Shown: positions 47,174-55,940, counted from the stretch's first letter. The stretch is 64,000 bases of DNA from an uncultured Desulfobacter sp. (GCF_963666145.1 NZ_OY762614.1:186001-250000), one strand, 5' to 3'. Notes: generated by a model from the sequence alone, not told the origin. Program-made: numbers and translations.

Positions 47174-47226
47174 AAAAAAAAGCTACCCACCTGCAAAGGT
47201 ACATACACAAAGCAGATGGGTAACTT
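47174..47226 (-). terminator. rho-independent terminator of valS
   Basis: Read on the minus strand, GTTACCCATCTGC pairs with GCAGGTGGGTAGC across a loop of about 20 bases and is followed by seven or more T. It lies 20 bases after the valS stop and before nadC. Confidence 0.85.
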
Positions 47227-47247
47227 TAAGTTCAAACACGATTCATA

Positions 47248-49917
47248 TTAACCCTGTTTAAGATTTTTTACCCTATCCAGGTTCACAGTAATCTTATCCT
47301 GTTTTTCTTTAAGCTCTTCGTGCTGTGCCTTAACCTTCTCAATTACCTCTTCAGGCGCTTTTTCAAGGAAGCTGTCATTATTCAAGCGCTTGAGAATACC
47401 GTTTAACTCTTTGGTATTTTTCTCCAGCTCTTTTTCAAGACGGCTGATCTCCTTGTCAAAATCAATTACGCCTTCAAGGCAAACAAAGCAAGTGGTGGTC
47501 CCTGAAACAGTTGTGGCCGAAGATTCCGGCGGTTTGCCAGCCTCACAGAAAGAGAGATTCTCAAGGGTAGCAAGGTTGATAATAACGGATTTGTTTTCTG
47601 CAATCAGCAGCTTTTCCGCCTTTTCTTCCGTGGTGGCCAGCACCTTAACCCGGGTGGAGGGCTGGATATTCATCTCGGATCTGACATTTCGGATTCCTGA
47701 AATCAAAGAGAACATAAATTCCATCTCTTTTTCACAGGCCGGATCATTAAACTTTTTAAAATCGTCATCATTATAAGGGAATGCCGCCTTCATAACGGAG
47801 CCGGTTGTGCCCGGAAGAATATTATAAATTTCTTCGGTAACAAAGGGCATGAAGGGGTGCAGCATGATGATAATATCTTCAAGCACCTTTGCCAGAACGC
47901 CACGGGCGGCGTCACGCTGATCAGCCCCTAACTTCTCATACAGGGCAGGTTTGGCAGCTTCAAGGTACCAGTCGCAGAATTCATGCCATACAAACTGGTA
48001 AACGGAAGAAGCGGCTTCGTTGAACCGGTATTCCTCAATGCCTTGTTTTACGGCCAAAGAGGTTTGTGCACACCGGGACAAAATCCAACGATCCGCCAGG
48101 GTCAGGGCAAGATCGTCTGTTAAGACGTCTTTTTCAGTAATGTGCATCAAAGTGAATCTGGCTGCATTCCACAGTTTGTTAACAAAATTTCTGTATCCTT
48201 CAACCCTGGATTCGGACATTTTAACGTCCCTGCCCTGGGCAGCAAAGGCAGCCAATGTAAACCGGAATGCATCCGCGCCGTATTCGTCAATGACCTTGAG
48301 GGGATCAATCACGTTACCCTTGGACTTGGACATCTTTTTGCCGTGTTCATCCCTGACCAGGGCATGGATATAGACATCCTTGAAGGGAATTTCATCGTCC
48401 ATGAAGTGAATGCCCATCATCATCATTCTGGCAACCCAGAAAAACAAGATGTCGAATCCTGTAACCAGAACATTGGTCGGATAAAAAGTTTTCAACAGAT
48501 CTGTATTTTCAGGCCACCCCATGGTGGAAAAGGGCCAGAGCGCCGAAGAGAACCAGGTGTCAAGGACATCGGTCTCCTGGACAATCTCTTTGCCCCCGCA
48601 GGTGGGGCAGCTATCAGGATCAGTCTCTTCAACAATTACGGCCTTGCATTCCGGACATTTCCATACAGGAATACGATGGCCCCACCAGATCTGGCGGGAT
48701 ATGCACCAATCCCTGATATTATCCATCCATTCAAAATAGGTTTTTGACCAGTTGTCAGGAATAATACGGGTTCTGCCGTCCCGTACAGCCTGGGATGCTT
48801 TTTCAGCCAGGGGGCCGACTTTGACAAACCATTGTTTGGAGATGGAAGGCTCAACGTCTGTGTGGCAGCGATAGCAATTGCCAACGCTGTGTTTCAAAGG
48901 CTCTTTTTTCTCAAGCAAACCCAACTCTTCAAGAGCGGCAACGGCTTGTTTTCGGCATTCAAACCGGTCGAGACCGGCAAAACGCCCTGCCCCTTCCATC
49001 ATAGCGCCTGCGTCATCAATGACCTTTAATTTTTTAAGGTCGTGTTTTTCACCCAGATGAAAATCGTTGGGATCATGGGCAGGAGTTACTTTCAAGGCGC
49101 CGGTACCAAACTGGGTGTCCACATATTCATCCCGGATAATGGGGATGACCCGGTCCGTGAGGGGCAGCTGAACTTCTGTCTCCTCAAGGTTCTTGAATCG
49201 TTCGTCTTCGGGGTTAACCGCAACCGCCATATCCCCAAACAGGGTTTCAGGCCGGGTGGTAGCAACGGTCAGCCCCTTTTTATGGCCGCCCTTAAAGGGG
49301 TAGCGAATATAATAGAGGTAGCCGTCTTTTTCTTCGTATTCAACCTCGAGGTCCGCAAGTGCGGTTTTGCATCTGGGGCACCAGTTAATAATATACTGGT
49401 CTTCATAGATCAGACCCTCTTTATACAAACGGACGAACACCTTACGCACCGCTTCGGAGAGACCTTCATCCATGGTAAAGCGTTCCCGGTCCCAGTCACA
49501 GGATGCGCCAAGCCGCTTGAGCTGGTTGATGATGGCGCCACCGGATTTTTCCCGCCATCTCCAGACTTCTTCAATAAAGGCTTCACGGCCAACCTGATCA
49601 CGGTTTTTGCCTTCTGCAGCCAGTTTGCGTTCCACCACGTTCTGGGTGGCGATTCCGGCGTGATCAGTTCCCGGCATCCATAGAACATTCTGCCCCAAAA
49701 GTCTTCTGTATCTGCACATGATATCCTGGATCACATTGTTCAGCGCATGACCCATATGAAGCACGCCGGTGACGTTGGGCGGTGGAATAACAATTGAAAA
49801 GGGGGGGCTGTCGCTTTTATCTTCAGCTTTGAAAAAACCGTTTTCAAGCCAGAATGAATACCATTTCTCTTCAATCTCTTTAGGTGAATATCCTTTGTCC
49901 AGGGAATCCGAACACAT
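47248..49917 (-). CDS. valS: valyl-tRNA synthetase
   Basis: 889 residues, class I synthetase. HIGH motif is PPPNVTGVLHMGHALNNVIQ (about 46-65). The valine-specific WMPGTDHAGIATQ follows (about 83-95). The editing domain is at about 190-340 (TTRPETLFGDMAVAVNPEDE), a zinc-like CPECKAVIVEE...CPTCGG lies at about 420-445, and KMSKSKGNVID (about 525-535) is the KMSKS loop. The C-terminal coiled coil is DFDKEISRLEKELEKNTKEL. It charges tRNA-Val with valine. It lies about 4 kb from the ilv operon, which senses charged tRNAs, but on the other strand. Confidence 0.97.
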   Translation of the reverse strand: MCSDSLDKGYSPKEIEEKWYSFWLENGFFKAEDKSDSPPFSIVIPPPNVTGVLHMGHALNNVIQDIMCRYRRLLGQNVLWMPGTDHAGIATQNVVERKLAAEGKNRDQVGREAFIEEVWRWREKSGGAIINQLKRLGASCDWDRERFTMDEGLSEAVRKVFVRLYKEGLIYEDQYIINWCPRCKTALADLEVEYEEKDGYLYYIRYPFKGGHKKGLTVATTRPETLFGDMAVAVNPEDERFKNLEETEVQLPLTDRVIPIIRDEYVDTQFGTGALKVTPAHDPNDFHLGEKHDLKKLKVIDDAGAMMEGAGRFAGLDRFECRKQAVAALEELGLLEKKEPLKHSVGNCYRCHTDVEPSISKQWFVKVGPLAEKASQAVRDGRTRIIPDNWSKTYFEWMDNIRDWCISRQIWWGHRIPVWKCPECKAVIVEETDPDSCPTCGGKEIVQETDVLDTWFSSALWPFSTMGWPENTDLLKTFYPTNVLVTGFDILFFWVARMMMMGIHFMDDEIPFKDVYIHALVRDEHGKKMSKSKGNVIDPLKVIDEYGADAFRFTLAAFAAQGRDVKMSESRVEGYRNFVNKLWNAARFTLMHITEKDVLTDDLALTLADRWILSRCAQTSLAVKQGIEEYRFNEAASSVYQFVWHEFCDWYLEAAKPALYEKLGADQRDAARGVLAKVLEDIIIMLHPFMPFVTEEIYNILPGTTGSVMKAAFPYNDDDFKKFNDPACEKEMEFMFSLISGIRNVRSEMNIQPSTRVKVLATTEEKAEKLLIAENKSVIINLATLENLSFCEAGKPPESSATTVSGTTTCFVCLEGVIDFDKEISRLEKELEKNTKELNGILKRLNNDSFLEKAPEEVIEKVKAQHEELKEKQDKITVNLDRVKNLKQG

Positions 49918-50033
49918 AATTCAACTCCTCAAACCCTTTTAATATAACAGCACCTTATTACATAGGGGGCCGTGTCATGTTATGTCGTGAACCACCATGC
50001 GTTTTACACGGCAAAGCGGTCCAAGGCCAGTTA

Positions 50034-50063
50034 ATCAAAAACGGGGATTGTATAAATCCCCGT
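50034..50063 (-). terminator. terminator after the acidic-protein gene
   Basis: ACGGGGATT (50041-50049) and AATCCCCGT (50055-50063) form a perfect 9-bp stem with a 5-base loop. On the minus strand it is followed by TTTTGATT. It lies 48 bases past the stop of the gene at 50111-50446. Confidence 0.75.
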
Positions 50064-50110
50064 CACGTTAATAAAAATTTTTAAAAATTAAGTCAATCGT
50101 TTAATCAGGT

Positions 50111-50446
50111 CTACCCGATATCGTCAAGATCTTTTTTAAGCCCTGCTTTAATATCTTCTATTTCACGTTTAATCACTTTTTCTGTGACTTCAAAAAGGAT
50201 TTTCTCAATAATTCCGGAAAACTTCTTCTCGATAATTTTTTCAAGAACAGCTTCTATATCGCTCTGGTCCACAGGCGACACAAGGTCTTCACCATTTTTT
50301 TGGGACAAAGAAATACCGTTACCGGGCAACGCTTCGGCATCATGGGATTCCTGCGTTAATTCAATCACATCTTCATCATCCTGGGATGATTCGCCTGCGA
50401 ACACATCGGTCAATTCAATGATATCATCATCATAATCTTGAACCAT
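50111..50446 (-). CDS. acidic hypothetical protein
   Basis: 111 residues, strongly acidic in the first 70. It carries two copies of a D-D/E-D-(I/V)IELT motif (YDDDIIELTDVFAG at 5-18 and DEDVIELTQESHD at about 24-36), known from several delta-proteobacterial proteins of unknown role. The C-terminal 45 residues are predicted amphipathic helices (SDIEAVLEKIIEKKFSGIIE, then ILFEVTEKVIKREIEDIKAG), resembling in layout the oligomerising end of PopZ-like proteins; that likeness is weak. Cytoplasmic, no membrane span. Single gene with its own terminator. Confidence 0.75.
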   Translation of the reverse strand: MVQDYDDDIIELTDVFAGESSQDDEDVIELTQESHDAEALPGNGISLSQKNGEDLVSPVDQSDIEAVLEKIIEKKFSGIIEKILFEVTEKVIKREIEDIKAGLKKDLDDIG

Positions 50447-50990
50447 AAAACCCTCATTTTGTCCTGATTTTAAAAGTGTTTGATTTTATTTCTTCGAAAC
50501 TAACAACCACAGGCAAACATCGTCTATCATTATCCCAGTCTCGACATTTACCTAAAAATTAAAATAATTTAACGACTTATTGGAAGTTTCATATAGAAAA
50601 ATTTACCAGAGCAGTTAAAAAGTGTCAACGATTTTACTTTTTATCGGGCAGTTATTCAGATCTGTATATGAAACAAAAAAAGCCGCTGAATACTCAGCAA
50701 TCATTTGAATTTGTGCCGGGCTAATTTTGTGCAATGAGTTTGTGCAACGGTAGAATAGTCCCTGAAACTATTTACATGTTATCCAGCGACTAAATAATAC
50801 AAAGAACGACAAAAACGATAAAACATATTTTTCATATAATACCAATACGTTGTAAGAAAACAGCATATACATACAACATAAAACAAACAGACAACGGTAA
50901 AGACTTGTTAATTGGGGAAAGTTACCCAAACGTTACCCAAAAAATTTATCTCCTTAAGGGTTTGTTTGAGTTGAACATAGAATAAAAACA
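50447..50990. other. AT-rich gap between core genome and hicAB island
   Basis: About 540 bases with no gene that I can support. It includes a direct repeat GTTACCCAAACGTTACCCAA (about 50920-50939) just before the hicA promoter, possibly a regulator or integrase-arm site. No tRNA or integrase gene is visible. Confidence 0.4.
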
Positions 50991-51027
50991 CTATTGACAA
51001 TAGTATCACTATTGATATCTTATAGCC
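50991..51027 (+). promoter_or_regulatory. hicAB promoter with overlapping palindromic operators
   Basis: TTGACA (50994-50999) and TATCTT (51016-51021) are spaced 16 bases apart. Two perfect palindromes overlap the -35 and spacer: CTATTG-A-CAATAG (50991-51003) and ATAGT-ATC-ACTAT (51000-51012). This is the expected place for HicB autorepression. The -10 ends only 6 bases before the hicA ATG, so the mRNA may be nearly leaderless. Confidence 0.6.
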
Positions 51028-51288
51028 ATGGGCCAAATAGAAAAAATATTAACTGATATTTACAAAAATCCAGCCAACGTGAAATTTACAGATTTATGTA
51101 AGGTTTGTGAACACTATTTTGGGAAGGCCCGCCAATCTGGTAGTAGCCATAGAATATATAAAACGCCATGGCAAGGTGACCCTCGGGTTAATATTCAAAA
51201 CAGCAACGGAAAAGCCAAAATCTACCAGGTCAAGCAAGTGATTAAAGCTATTGAAAGATTGGAGGTGGAAAGTGACACTACAAAATGA
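51028..51288 (+). CDS. hicA: HicA-type toxin
   Basis: 86 residues. The region VKFTDLCKVCEHYFGKARQS followed by GSSHRIYKTPWQGDP (about 38-52) and KAKIYQVKQVIKAIERL (about 63-79) is the HicA dsRBD-like fold. The catalytic histidine is in GSSHRIYK. HicA is an mRNA-cleaving RNase held inactive by HicB. No ribosome site precedes the ATG. The 3' end overlaps hicB by 17 bases. Small toxin-first order is typical of hicAB. Confidence 0.82.
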   Translation: MGQIEKILTDIYKNPANVKFTDLCKVCEHYFGKARQSGSSHRIYKTPWQGDPRVNIQNSNGKAKIYQVKQVIKAIERLEVESDTTK

Positions 51289-51601
51289 CCATTATACATA
51301 TAGAGTTACCTGGTCTCCTGAGGACGAAGAATACATCGGCCTATGCGCTGAATTTCCAAGTTTAAGTTGGCTTGCTAAATCTCCTGAATCTGCGTTAAAA
51401 GGTATTCGTAAGACGGTGGAAGCAGTAATTAAAGATATGGAAGATAATAATGAAAAGATTCCCTTGCCAATTGCTTCTAAAAATTATAGCGGGAAATTTA
51501 TGGTTCGTGTCCCACCAGATGTTCATAGAAATTTGGCAATTCAAGCCGCAGAGTCAGGGGTAAGCCTAAACAGACTGGTAAACTCTCGTCTCAGCCATTA
51601 A
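51272..51601 (+). CDS. hicB: HicB-type antitoxin
   Basis: 109 residues from the GTG at 51272, preferred to the ATG at 51251 because GGAGG (51261-51265) is correctly spaced before it. The N-terminal HicB fold is YRVTWSPEDEEYIGLCAEFP and SLSWLAKSPESALKGIRKTV (about 10-50). The C-terminal ribbon-helix-helix DNA-binding domain is SGKFMVRVPPDVHRNLAIQA followed by AAESGVSLNRLVNSRL (about 73-108). It neutralises HicA and, through the RHH part, should repress the promoter at 50991. Confidence 0.87.
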   Translation: MTLQNDHYTYRVTWSPEDEEYIGLCAEFPSLSWLAKSPESALKGIRKTVEAVIKDMEDNNEKIPLPIASKNYSGKFMVRVPPDVHRNLAIQAAESGVSLNRLVNSRLSH

Positions 51602-51672
51602 TATTTAAGCATCTAAAACGTATTGAGAAATCACACTTTCCTTTATATTTGAAAGACGGGCTCAGTCGCATT

Positions 51673-52101
51673 ATGGTTGAAAAAATTGATTGGAATCTAA
51701 AGTATAATGTTGGTATCTCAGAAATTGATTACCAACATAAATATTTTTTGAAACTCATAAATAGGTTGGCCTTAAATCATGAGTTCCTCAAAGAAAATGG
51801 CTTAATTCAGGCTCATCTTTCTGAACTGGACAAATACACACGTTTCCATTTCAAAAGCGAAGAAAATATTATGAATTTAGTCTGTTATACAGATTTAGAC
51901 TATCACAAACAATTACATAGGGATCTTATCGACAAATTAAGCTATCAAAGTTATCAGTCCCAAATTTCAACTGAAAATATGAATGAATTCATTATATTTT
52001 TAAAAGAGTGGTTTTTAAATCACACCGTCAATGAAGACAAAAAATTATCTGAGTATATTAAAACCGTGGATAGAGATTTTTCTTGTTTTTTTGACAATTG
52101 A
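51673..52101 (+). CDS. bacteriohemerythrin
   Basis: 142 residues from the ATG at 51673 (MVEKIDWNLKYNVGISEIDY). Di-iron ligands of the hemerythrin fold are visible: IDYQHKYFLKLIN (His, about 20-32), HFKSEENIMN (His and Glu, about 60-69), DLDYHKQLHRDLI (two His, about 77-89) and WFLNHTVNEDKKLSEY (His and Asp, about 116-131). Such proteins bind oxygen reversibly and serve oxygen sensing or supply in microaerophiles and anaerobes. An upstream in-frame start at 51649 is possible. It lies after hicB with a 71-base gap. Confidence 0.9.
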   Translation: MVEKIDWNLKYNVGISEIDYQHKYFLKLINRLALNHEFLKENGLIQAHLSELDKYTRFHFKSEENIMNLVCYTDLDYHKQLHRDLIDKLSYQSYQSQISTENMNEFIIFLKEWFLNHTVNEDKKLSEYIKTVDRDFSCFFDN

Positions 52102-52534
52102 CAAGATAGCCGGAGAGATTTTAATTATAGACATCCTGTTCCCAAAGCCGTTGCTATTGCGGTCATAGCCCTAAAAAGCCTTTGTTTCAAGACGTCTCCC
52201 CACTATATTCTTTCTTTTTTTGTCTATTTTGGGATAAAATCTGCAACCAAAACCGCAACCATTTTAAATCTGTATTTTGCATTTCACTTTTCTTTATGGG
52301 CCTATTTTTTTTTCTGGGTTTCAGTACGGTTAATTTTTAATTAAAATTGTTTTTTAGAGCAGACACAATATATGGTCCTGAATAATTTTATGAAAATCAG
52401 TTCAATCATACCATTATTGCGGCCTACTAAAAATTTGAATTGGTAGGAATCGAAAACTCCGTGAGACATGTAATATTGCTCTCCGACTTGAGGATTTAAA
52501 AAGTGTGGAAGTACACTCACCCCACAAAGATTAT
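52102..52534. other. non-coding stretch after the hemerythrin gene
   Basis: About 430 bases, AT-rich, with many T-runs. I see no supported gene or RNA. The part near 52440-52530 is less AT-rich and might be the edge of an inserted segment. Confidence 0.35.
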
Positions 52535-52561
52535 AAAAGCAGCCGAATGGCTGCTTTTTTT
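52535..52561. terminator. terminator hairpin near the end of the kinase-like gene
   Basis: AAAAGCAGCC-GAAT-GGCTGCTTTTTTT: 6-bp GC stem (52539-52544 with 52549-52554) extended by A/T pairs, with a T-run on the plus strand and an A-run on the left, so it can work both ways. The minus-strand gene 52614-53417 ends 52 bases away. Confidence 0.75.
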
Positions 52562-52613
52562 ATTGATGAAACATGTTGGTCAAGCTATGGGTTTATCGTT
52601 ATCTCTTGTGGGA

Positions 52614-53417
52614 TTAATTAACGGCATTATGGTCTTCTGTTCTTCTATATGCATTCACAATAATTTTTTTAACCCCTTCGATATTCTCAACAATCTTTGT
52701 TATTTCATTTTTCATGGTAGCTTCTGGGTCGCCGATATTTACGACGCCGTCATTTGCTGTGACAGTGTTTGTCGGGCATATTTTTACAATAGCCGCATGA
52801 ACTTTCGCGGCAAGAAGGGCATCATCAAGAATTTTTTCCGATTCAGGTGTTGTTTTAAAGTTGGGTTTTCGAACCGTCCTGCAGATCAGGTCTGCGGCAT
52901 CTTCAACTGAGAGGCTTTTTATGTGGATGACCATATCATAAAGTCTACTGTCCCATGTATCAATTCCGTATAACCCCAGGCCCCATTTCCTTCGCTCTTC
53001 ATCATCTTTTTTTAAAATATAACGTGCTTTTTCTTCGGAAATGTTTTCCCGCCTGACTTCTTCTTTCACACGTTCTTCTATATCCGATATAATCCTGATT
53101 TTCAGTACATTGGAAAAATTTTGCAAAAAATAATGACCCGCCAGGCCGTGATAAACTACATTGTCTTTGCGGATATGCTGCAGAAGTGCTTTGCGGATAT
53201 AACTTACATAGCGGTCCCTACCGTGGGTGTATCTTTCAAGAACAGACGGCGCATCATGAAGCGCTCTGACCAGTCTGATCTCAGGGATGTTGAATTCTTC
53301 GGATGCTTCCAGCAGAATATCACGGGAAATACATTCATACCCCAGTTCTGAGGCTACCTTTTCAGCAACTTTTTTTCCGTGACTATAAGAACCTCTTGAG
53401 ATGGTAATAATGGGCAT
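52614..53417 (-). CDS. cytidylate kinase-like protein with C-terminal BON domain
   Basis: 267 residues. The cytidylate-kinase-like domain (1-190) opens MPIITISRGSYSHGKKVAEK, where the P-loop is RGSYSHGK, a variant of the usual GxxGxGK. Later features are YECISRDILLEASEEF, VVYHGLAGHYFL, RIISDIEERVKEEVRRENIS and RRKWGLGLYGIDTWD. Residues about 200-262 form a BON-like domain (DDALLAAKVHAAIVKICPTN, VVNIGDPEATMKNEITKIVE, NIEGVKKIIVNAY). This 'cytidylate kinase-like' family is common in delta-proteobacteria; substrate unproven. Its ribosome site is part of a G11 run ending about 5 bases before the ATG. Confidence 0.85.
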   Translation of the reverse strand: MPIITISRGSYSHGKKVAEKVASELGYECISRDILLEASEEFNIPEIRLVRALHDAPSVLERYTHGRDRYVSYIRKALLQHIRKDNVVYHGLAGHYFLQNFSNVLKIRIISDIEERVKEEVRRENISEEKARYILKKDDEERRKWGLGLYGIDTWDSRLYDMVIHIKSLSVEDAADLICRTVRKPNFKTTPESEKILDDALLAAKVHAAIVKICPTNTVTANDGVVNIGDPEATMKNEITKIVENIEGVKKIIVNAYRRTEDHNAVN

Positions 53418-53422
53418 TGTAA

Positions 53423-53433
53423 CCCCCCCCCCC
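53423..53433 (-). repeat. G11 homopolymer at the ribosome site
   Basis: Eleven C on the plus strand, so AAGGGGGGGGGGGTTACA-ATG on the minus strand just before the gene at 52614-53417. The run acts as the Shine-Dalgarno region. Length changes by slippage would alter its spacing. Confidence 0.7.
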
Positions 53434-54150
53434 TTATTTGTAACGTTGTTTTTTATATAAATAAAGTTTAACCAGAAAAACCACAGAAGGCACTGAAAAT
53501 AGAATTCCGTGCCTTCTGTTTAAAATTAATTTAAATGACGATTAAACACTTCCTGTCGAAAATTGCAACAATATAGATGAAAATTGCAACAGTCTAAATT
53601 ATACCATGCTATACTTTCTTGTATTCTGGACCAAAAGGACTGTTGACTTTGTCTATACATAAACGCCGTGATGCTTGTCATTGAAGGCGTTGGCTACTTC
53701 TGTTATTCCTGCCTGGTTTAAAATCCGGAGCAGTGACACTGAATACCATAAGTCCGTTCTCAGGAAAAATTCAGATTTATAGGAATCGGGTACTGGGAAA
53801 ATAAATATTATATTGTAGACCTTGCTCTCTCCAATTCAAGTTCCAGGGTAGTGATACTAAATATCGTGCAACCCATGACTGATAATTGGAATTTAGATGC
53901 TATAGGGAAAGAATTACATATTTGATGCCATAGAAACCGGAAGGGATTTCTTCCGGATTTTATTTTATGATGTAGACAGCATTCTAACATAGGCCCATGG
54001 TCAAAATTAAATCTGCCATAGATACTACAGTATTTTAAGCCTCACTTGGCGTTACAAAGGAGGCTTAAAAGACAAGCAGATGGACGATTTTATTTTGATC
54101 ATGAGCCTTACATTCAGCATCCTGCCGAAATGAGTGATTATAAATTCTAT
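53434..54150. other. gene-free stretch upstream of the kinase-like gene
   Basis: About 720 bases with no supported gene. It contains one copy of a 39-base repeat (53618-53656) and, near 54030-54075, a hairpin-like TAAGCCTC...GAGGCTTA (about 54036-54067) that could end transcripts of the PEP-CTERM gene. Confidence 0.4.
53618..53656. repeat. 39-base repeat, copy 1
   Basis: CTTGTATTCTGGACC... ending GTTGACTTTGTCTAT. It matches 34 of 39 bases with 55395-55433 in the same orientation. The two copies bracket the PEP-CTERM gene. Nature unknown. Confidence 0.6.
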
Positions 54151-54963
54151 CTATTTTGTTTTTCTATAAAAACCAACTAATCCTATAATACCAGAAAGAA
54201 AAAGCGATAAAGTTGCTGGAACAGGCACTGAAGAAACATTGATGGCGCTAACAATACCTGTTATATCAACACTACCAAAGTTCAATTGATTTTCGTTACC
54301 AGCAAAAACTAAGGATAATTGTACAGCTTGGTAAGATGGGTTGCCAATAAAACCGTTGTCAGAAGGAATTTCATATCCACTTAAATCGCATGTCAGATCA
54401 TTAAAGAAAAAAAGTCCCAAACCTACGACAGTATCTTCATAATAAACACCGTTGAGAATCTGGCCAACTGATGCTATCTGGCTACTGAATAAGTTGGTCG
54501 GCGTTTCCTGGTTTGTGTCCCTAAGCTGCATACTTAATTGATCCATTGTAACTGAATTTGTGATCCCTATTCTGCTTTCTTCTCCACGTGGAAAGGAAGC
54601 AGGCGGAATATCGCTTGGATATTGAGTTGGAGTTCTTATTGTCGACCATTCTACTCCATTTAATTCAACATTGCAGCTGACAATTGCATCACGATAAATT
54701 GCCCTTTGGTATGTGGGCGTATCATATTCAACGTATCCCACAGATTCAGTGTTGATCAGTAATGACGCTTTTAACGAAATTGTTGTATTATCAGGTGTCA
54801 CATTCAGCAAAGTTGCTACTGGGTGACCAATCCTAACCGTTGATATAAAGTTCGCATCTGCAGTAATATCATAGCGCACAGTAGCTGCGACAGATAGACT
54901 TGCGAATATAAACATGAATAATAAAATAATAAAAATTGACGGTATAAATTTCCCCTTAAACAT
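54151..54963 (-). CDS. PEP-CTERM sorting-domain protein
   Basis: 270 residues. The signal peptide MFKGKFIPSIFIILLFMFIF ends near SLSVAA (about 27). The C-terminus has the full PEP-CTERM signal: VPVPATLSLFLSGIIGLVGF followed by YRKTK, i.e. a VPxPATL motif, a hydrophobic span and a basic end. Such proteins are exported, then processed and anchored by an exosortase, often into the exopolysaccharide matrix. The middle (about 28-240) is a beta-rich extracellular domain without a recognised family. No exosortase gene is in the window. The gene is flanked by gene-poor DNA. Confidence 0.85.
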   Translation of the reverse strand: MFKGKFIPSIFIILLFMFIFASLSVAATVRYDITADANFISTVRIGHPVATLLNVTPDNTTISLKASLLINTESVGYVEYDTPTYQRAIYRDAIVSCNVELNGVEWSTIRTPTQYPSDIPPASFPRGEESRIGITNSVTMDQLSMQLRDTNQETPTNLFSSQIASVGQILNGVYYEDTVVGLGLFFFNDLTCDLSGYEIPSDNGFIGNPSYQAVQLSLVFAGNENQLNFGSVDITGIVSAINVSSVPVPATLSLFLSGIIGLVGFYRKTK

Positions 54964-55181
54964 AACTTCTCCTAGAAAACAATAAAGTATTTATAATTAA
55001 TATCACACACGATGATATGACTTTAAATCAAGTATCATATACAGTGTCAATAAGCTTTTGAACATATTTACGTTTACTTTAAGAAGAGTAGAACAATTGT
55101 TCCTTTTAGAGAAAAAAATACCATAAAAGCTGACTTTTTTTATCCAATAATTAGTAAAATTGCGCCCTGCTGGAAACGGAG

Positions 55182-55373
55182 ATGCTGATTCACATCTTTG
55201 ACTTAGAGAAAATTTGGGGCACGCAGAGCGGAAAAGACGGAAGACTCTCTACGTTAGATGAGGATGGAAACTCAAATCCACCGATCCCGTGGTCTGTGAT
55301 GCCCAACGGTTCTCTGTACATTTCGGTGGGCTTGACTGTCCTCAAAGCGCCATTAAACTGTAAATTAAGGTAA
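55182..55373 (+). CDS. possible small protein, 63 aa, unknown
   Basis: Frame starting MLIHIFDLEKIWGTQSGKDG with GGAG directly before the ATG. Composition is protein-like, but no family is recognised and it may be a fragment of a longer decayed gene. The second 39-base repeat follows 22 bases after its stop. Confidence 0.3.
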   Translation: MLIHIFDLEKIWGTQSGKDGRLSTLDEDGNSNPPIPWSVMPNGSLYISVGLTVLKAPLNCKLR

Positions 55374-55394
55374 ATTTAATGTCCTGTTAAATTC

Positions 55395-55433
55395 CTTGTT
55401 TTCTGGCCCAGAAGAACCGTTGACTTTGTCTAT
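55395..55433. repeat. 39-base repeat, copy 2
   Basis: CTTGTTTTCTGGCCC... ending GTTGACTTTGTCTAT, 34 of 39 bases identical to 53618-53656. See that entry. Confidence 0.6.
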
Positions 55434-55580
55434 CAAAGTTCACTTTTCGGGGAGTGGTGAAGGGCACAATATATTGCGCCTGTATCTATTTTATTGGTGG
55501 AGGATAATAATATAAAAAATTTATCCTTGCGTTTCTTTGTCCGGGGTGGTTAATCTCCGATTAAATTTATCTGATAATAA

Positions 55581-55940
55581 ATGGTTAACTTTTATAATAT
55601 AATGGAATCAGAAAAAAATAATCAAATAGAACAAAGCATTGTACAACAATATTTTGATCAAAAGAAATATATGCCACTGTTGCCATTATTAGAAAAACCG
55701 CTCTCAGATATAAAAAACATATACAGCTTCATTGAGGAACAAGAATTAATTGATCTTGTCAATTATGCACTTGATTGGAAATCAAAAGATTATTGGCAAT
55801 CTTTATCTGTTGAATGGATCGAAAGTGGTATTCCAATAACTGAAACCATATTAAAGAAATTAGAAGAAATATCTAATGATAAAGGCTATTCACAAAAATT
55901 ACGGCATAAAGTGAAAAGGCTACGTAAAAACGAAAGCTAA
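55581..55940 (+). CDS. orphan hypothetical protein (cassette-like gene 1)
   Basis: 119 residues (or 112 from the second Met at 55602). All-helical, charged: SEKNNQIEQSIVQQYFDQKK, SFIEEQELIDLVNYALDWKS, ETILKKLEEISNDKGYSQKL. No family recognised. Size and style resemble immunity proteins of polymorphic toxins, but no toxin is adjacent. Its stop codon TAA lies inside GCTAAC (55936-55941), the arrangement seen at the 3' end of integron cassettes. Confidence 0.6.
   Translation: MVNFYNIMESEKNNQIEQSIVQQYFDQKKYMPLLPLLEKPLSDIKNIYSFIEEQELIDLVNYALDWKSKDYWQSLSVEWIESGIPITETILKKLEEISNDKGYSQKLRHKVKRLRKNES

Noticed and set aside
50447..50990. tRNA or integrase as an anchor for the hicAB segment
   Set aside because: I could not fold a tRNA or find an integrase frame; only short direct repeats are present.
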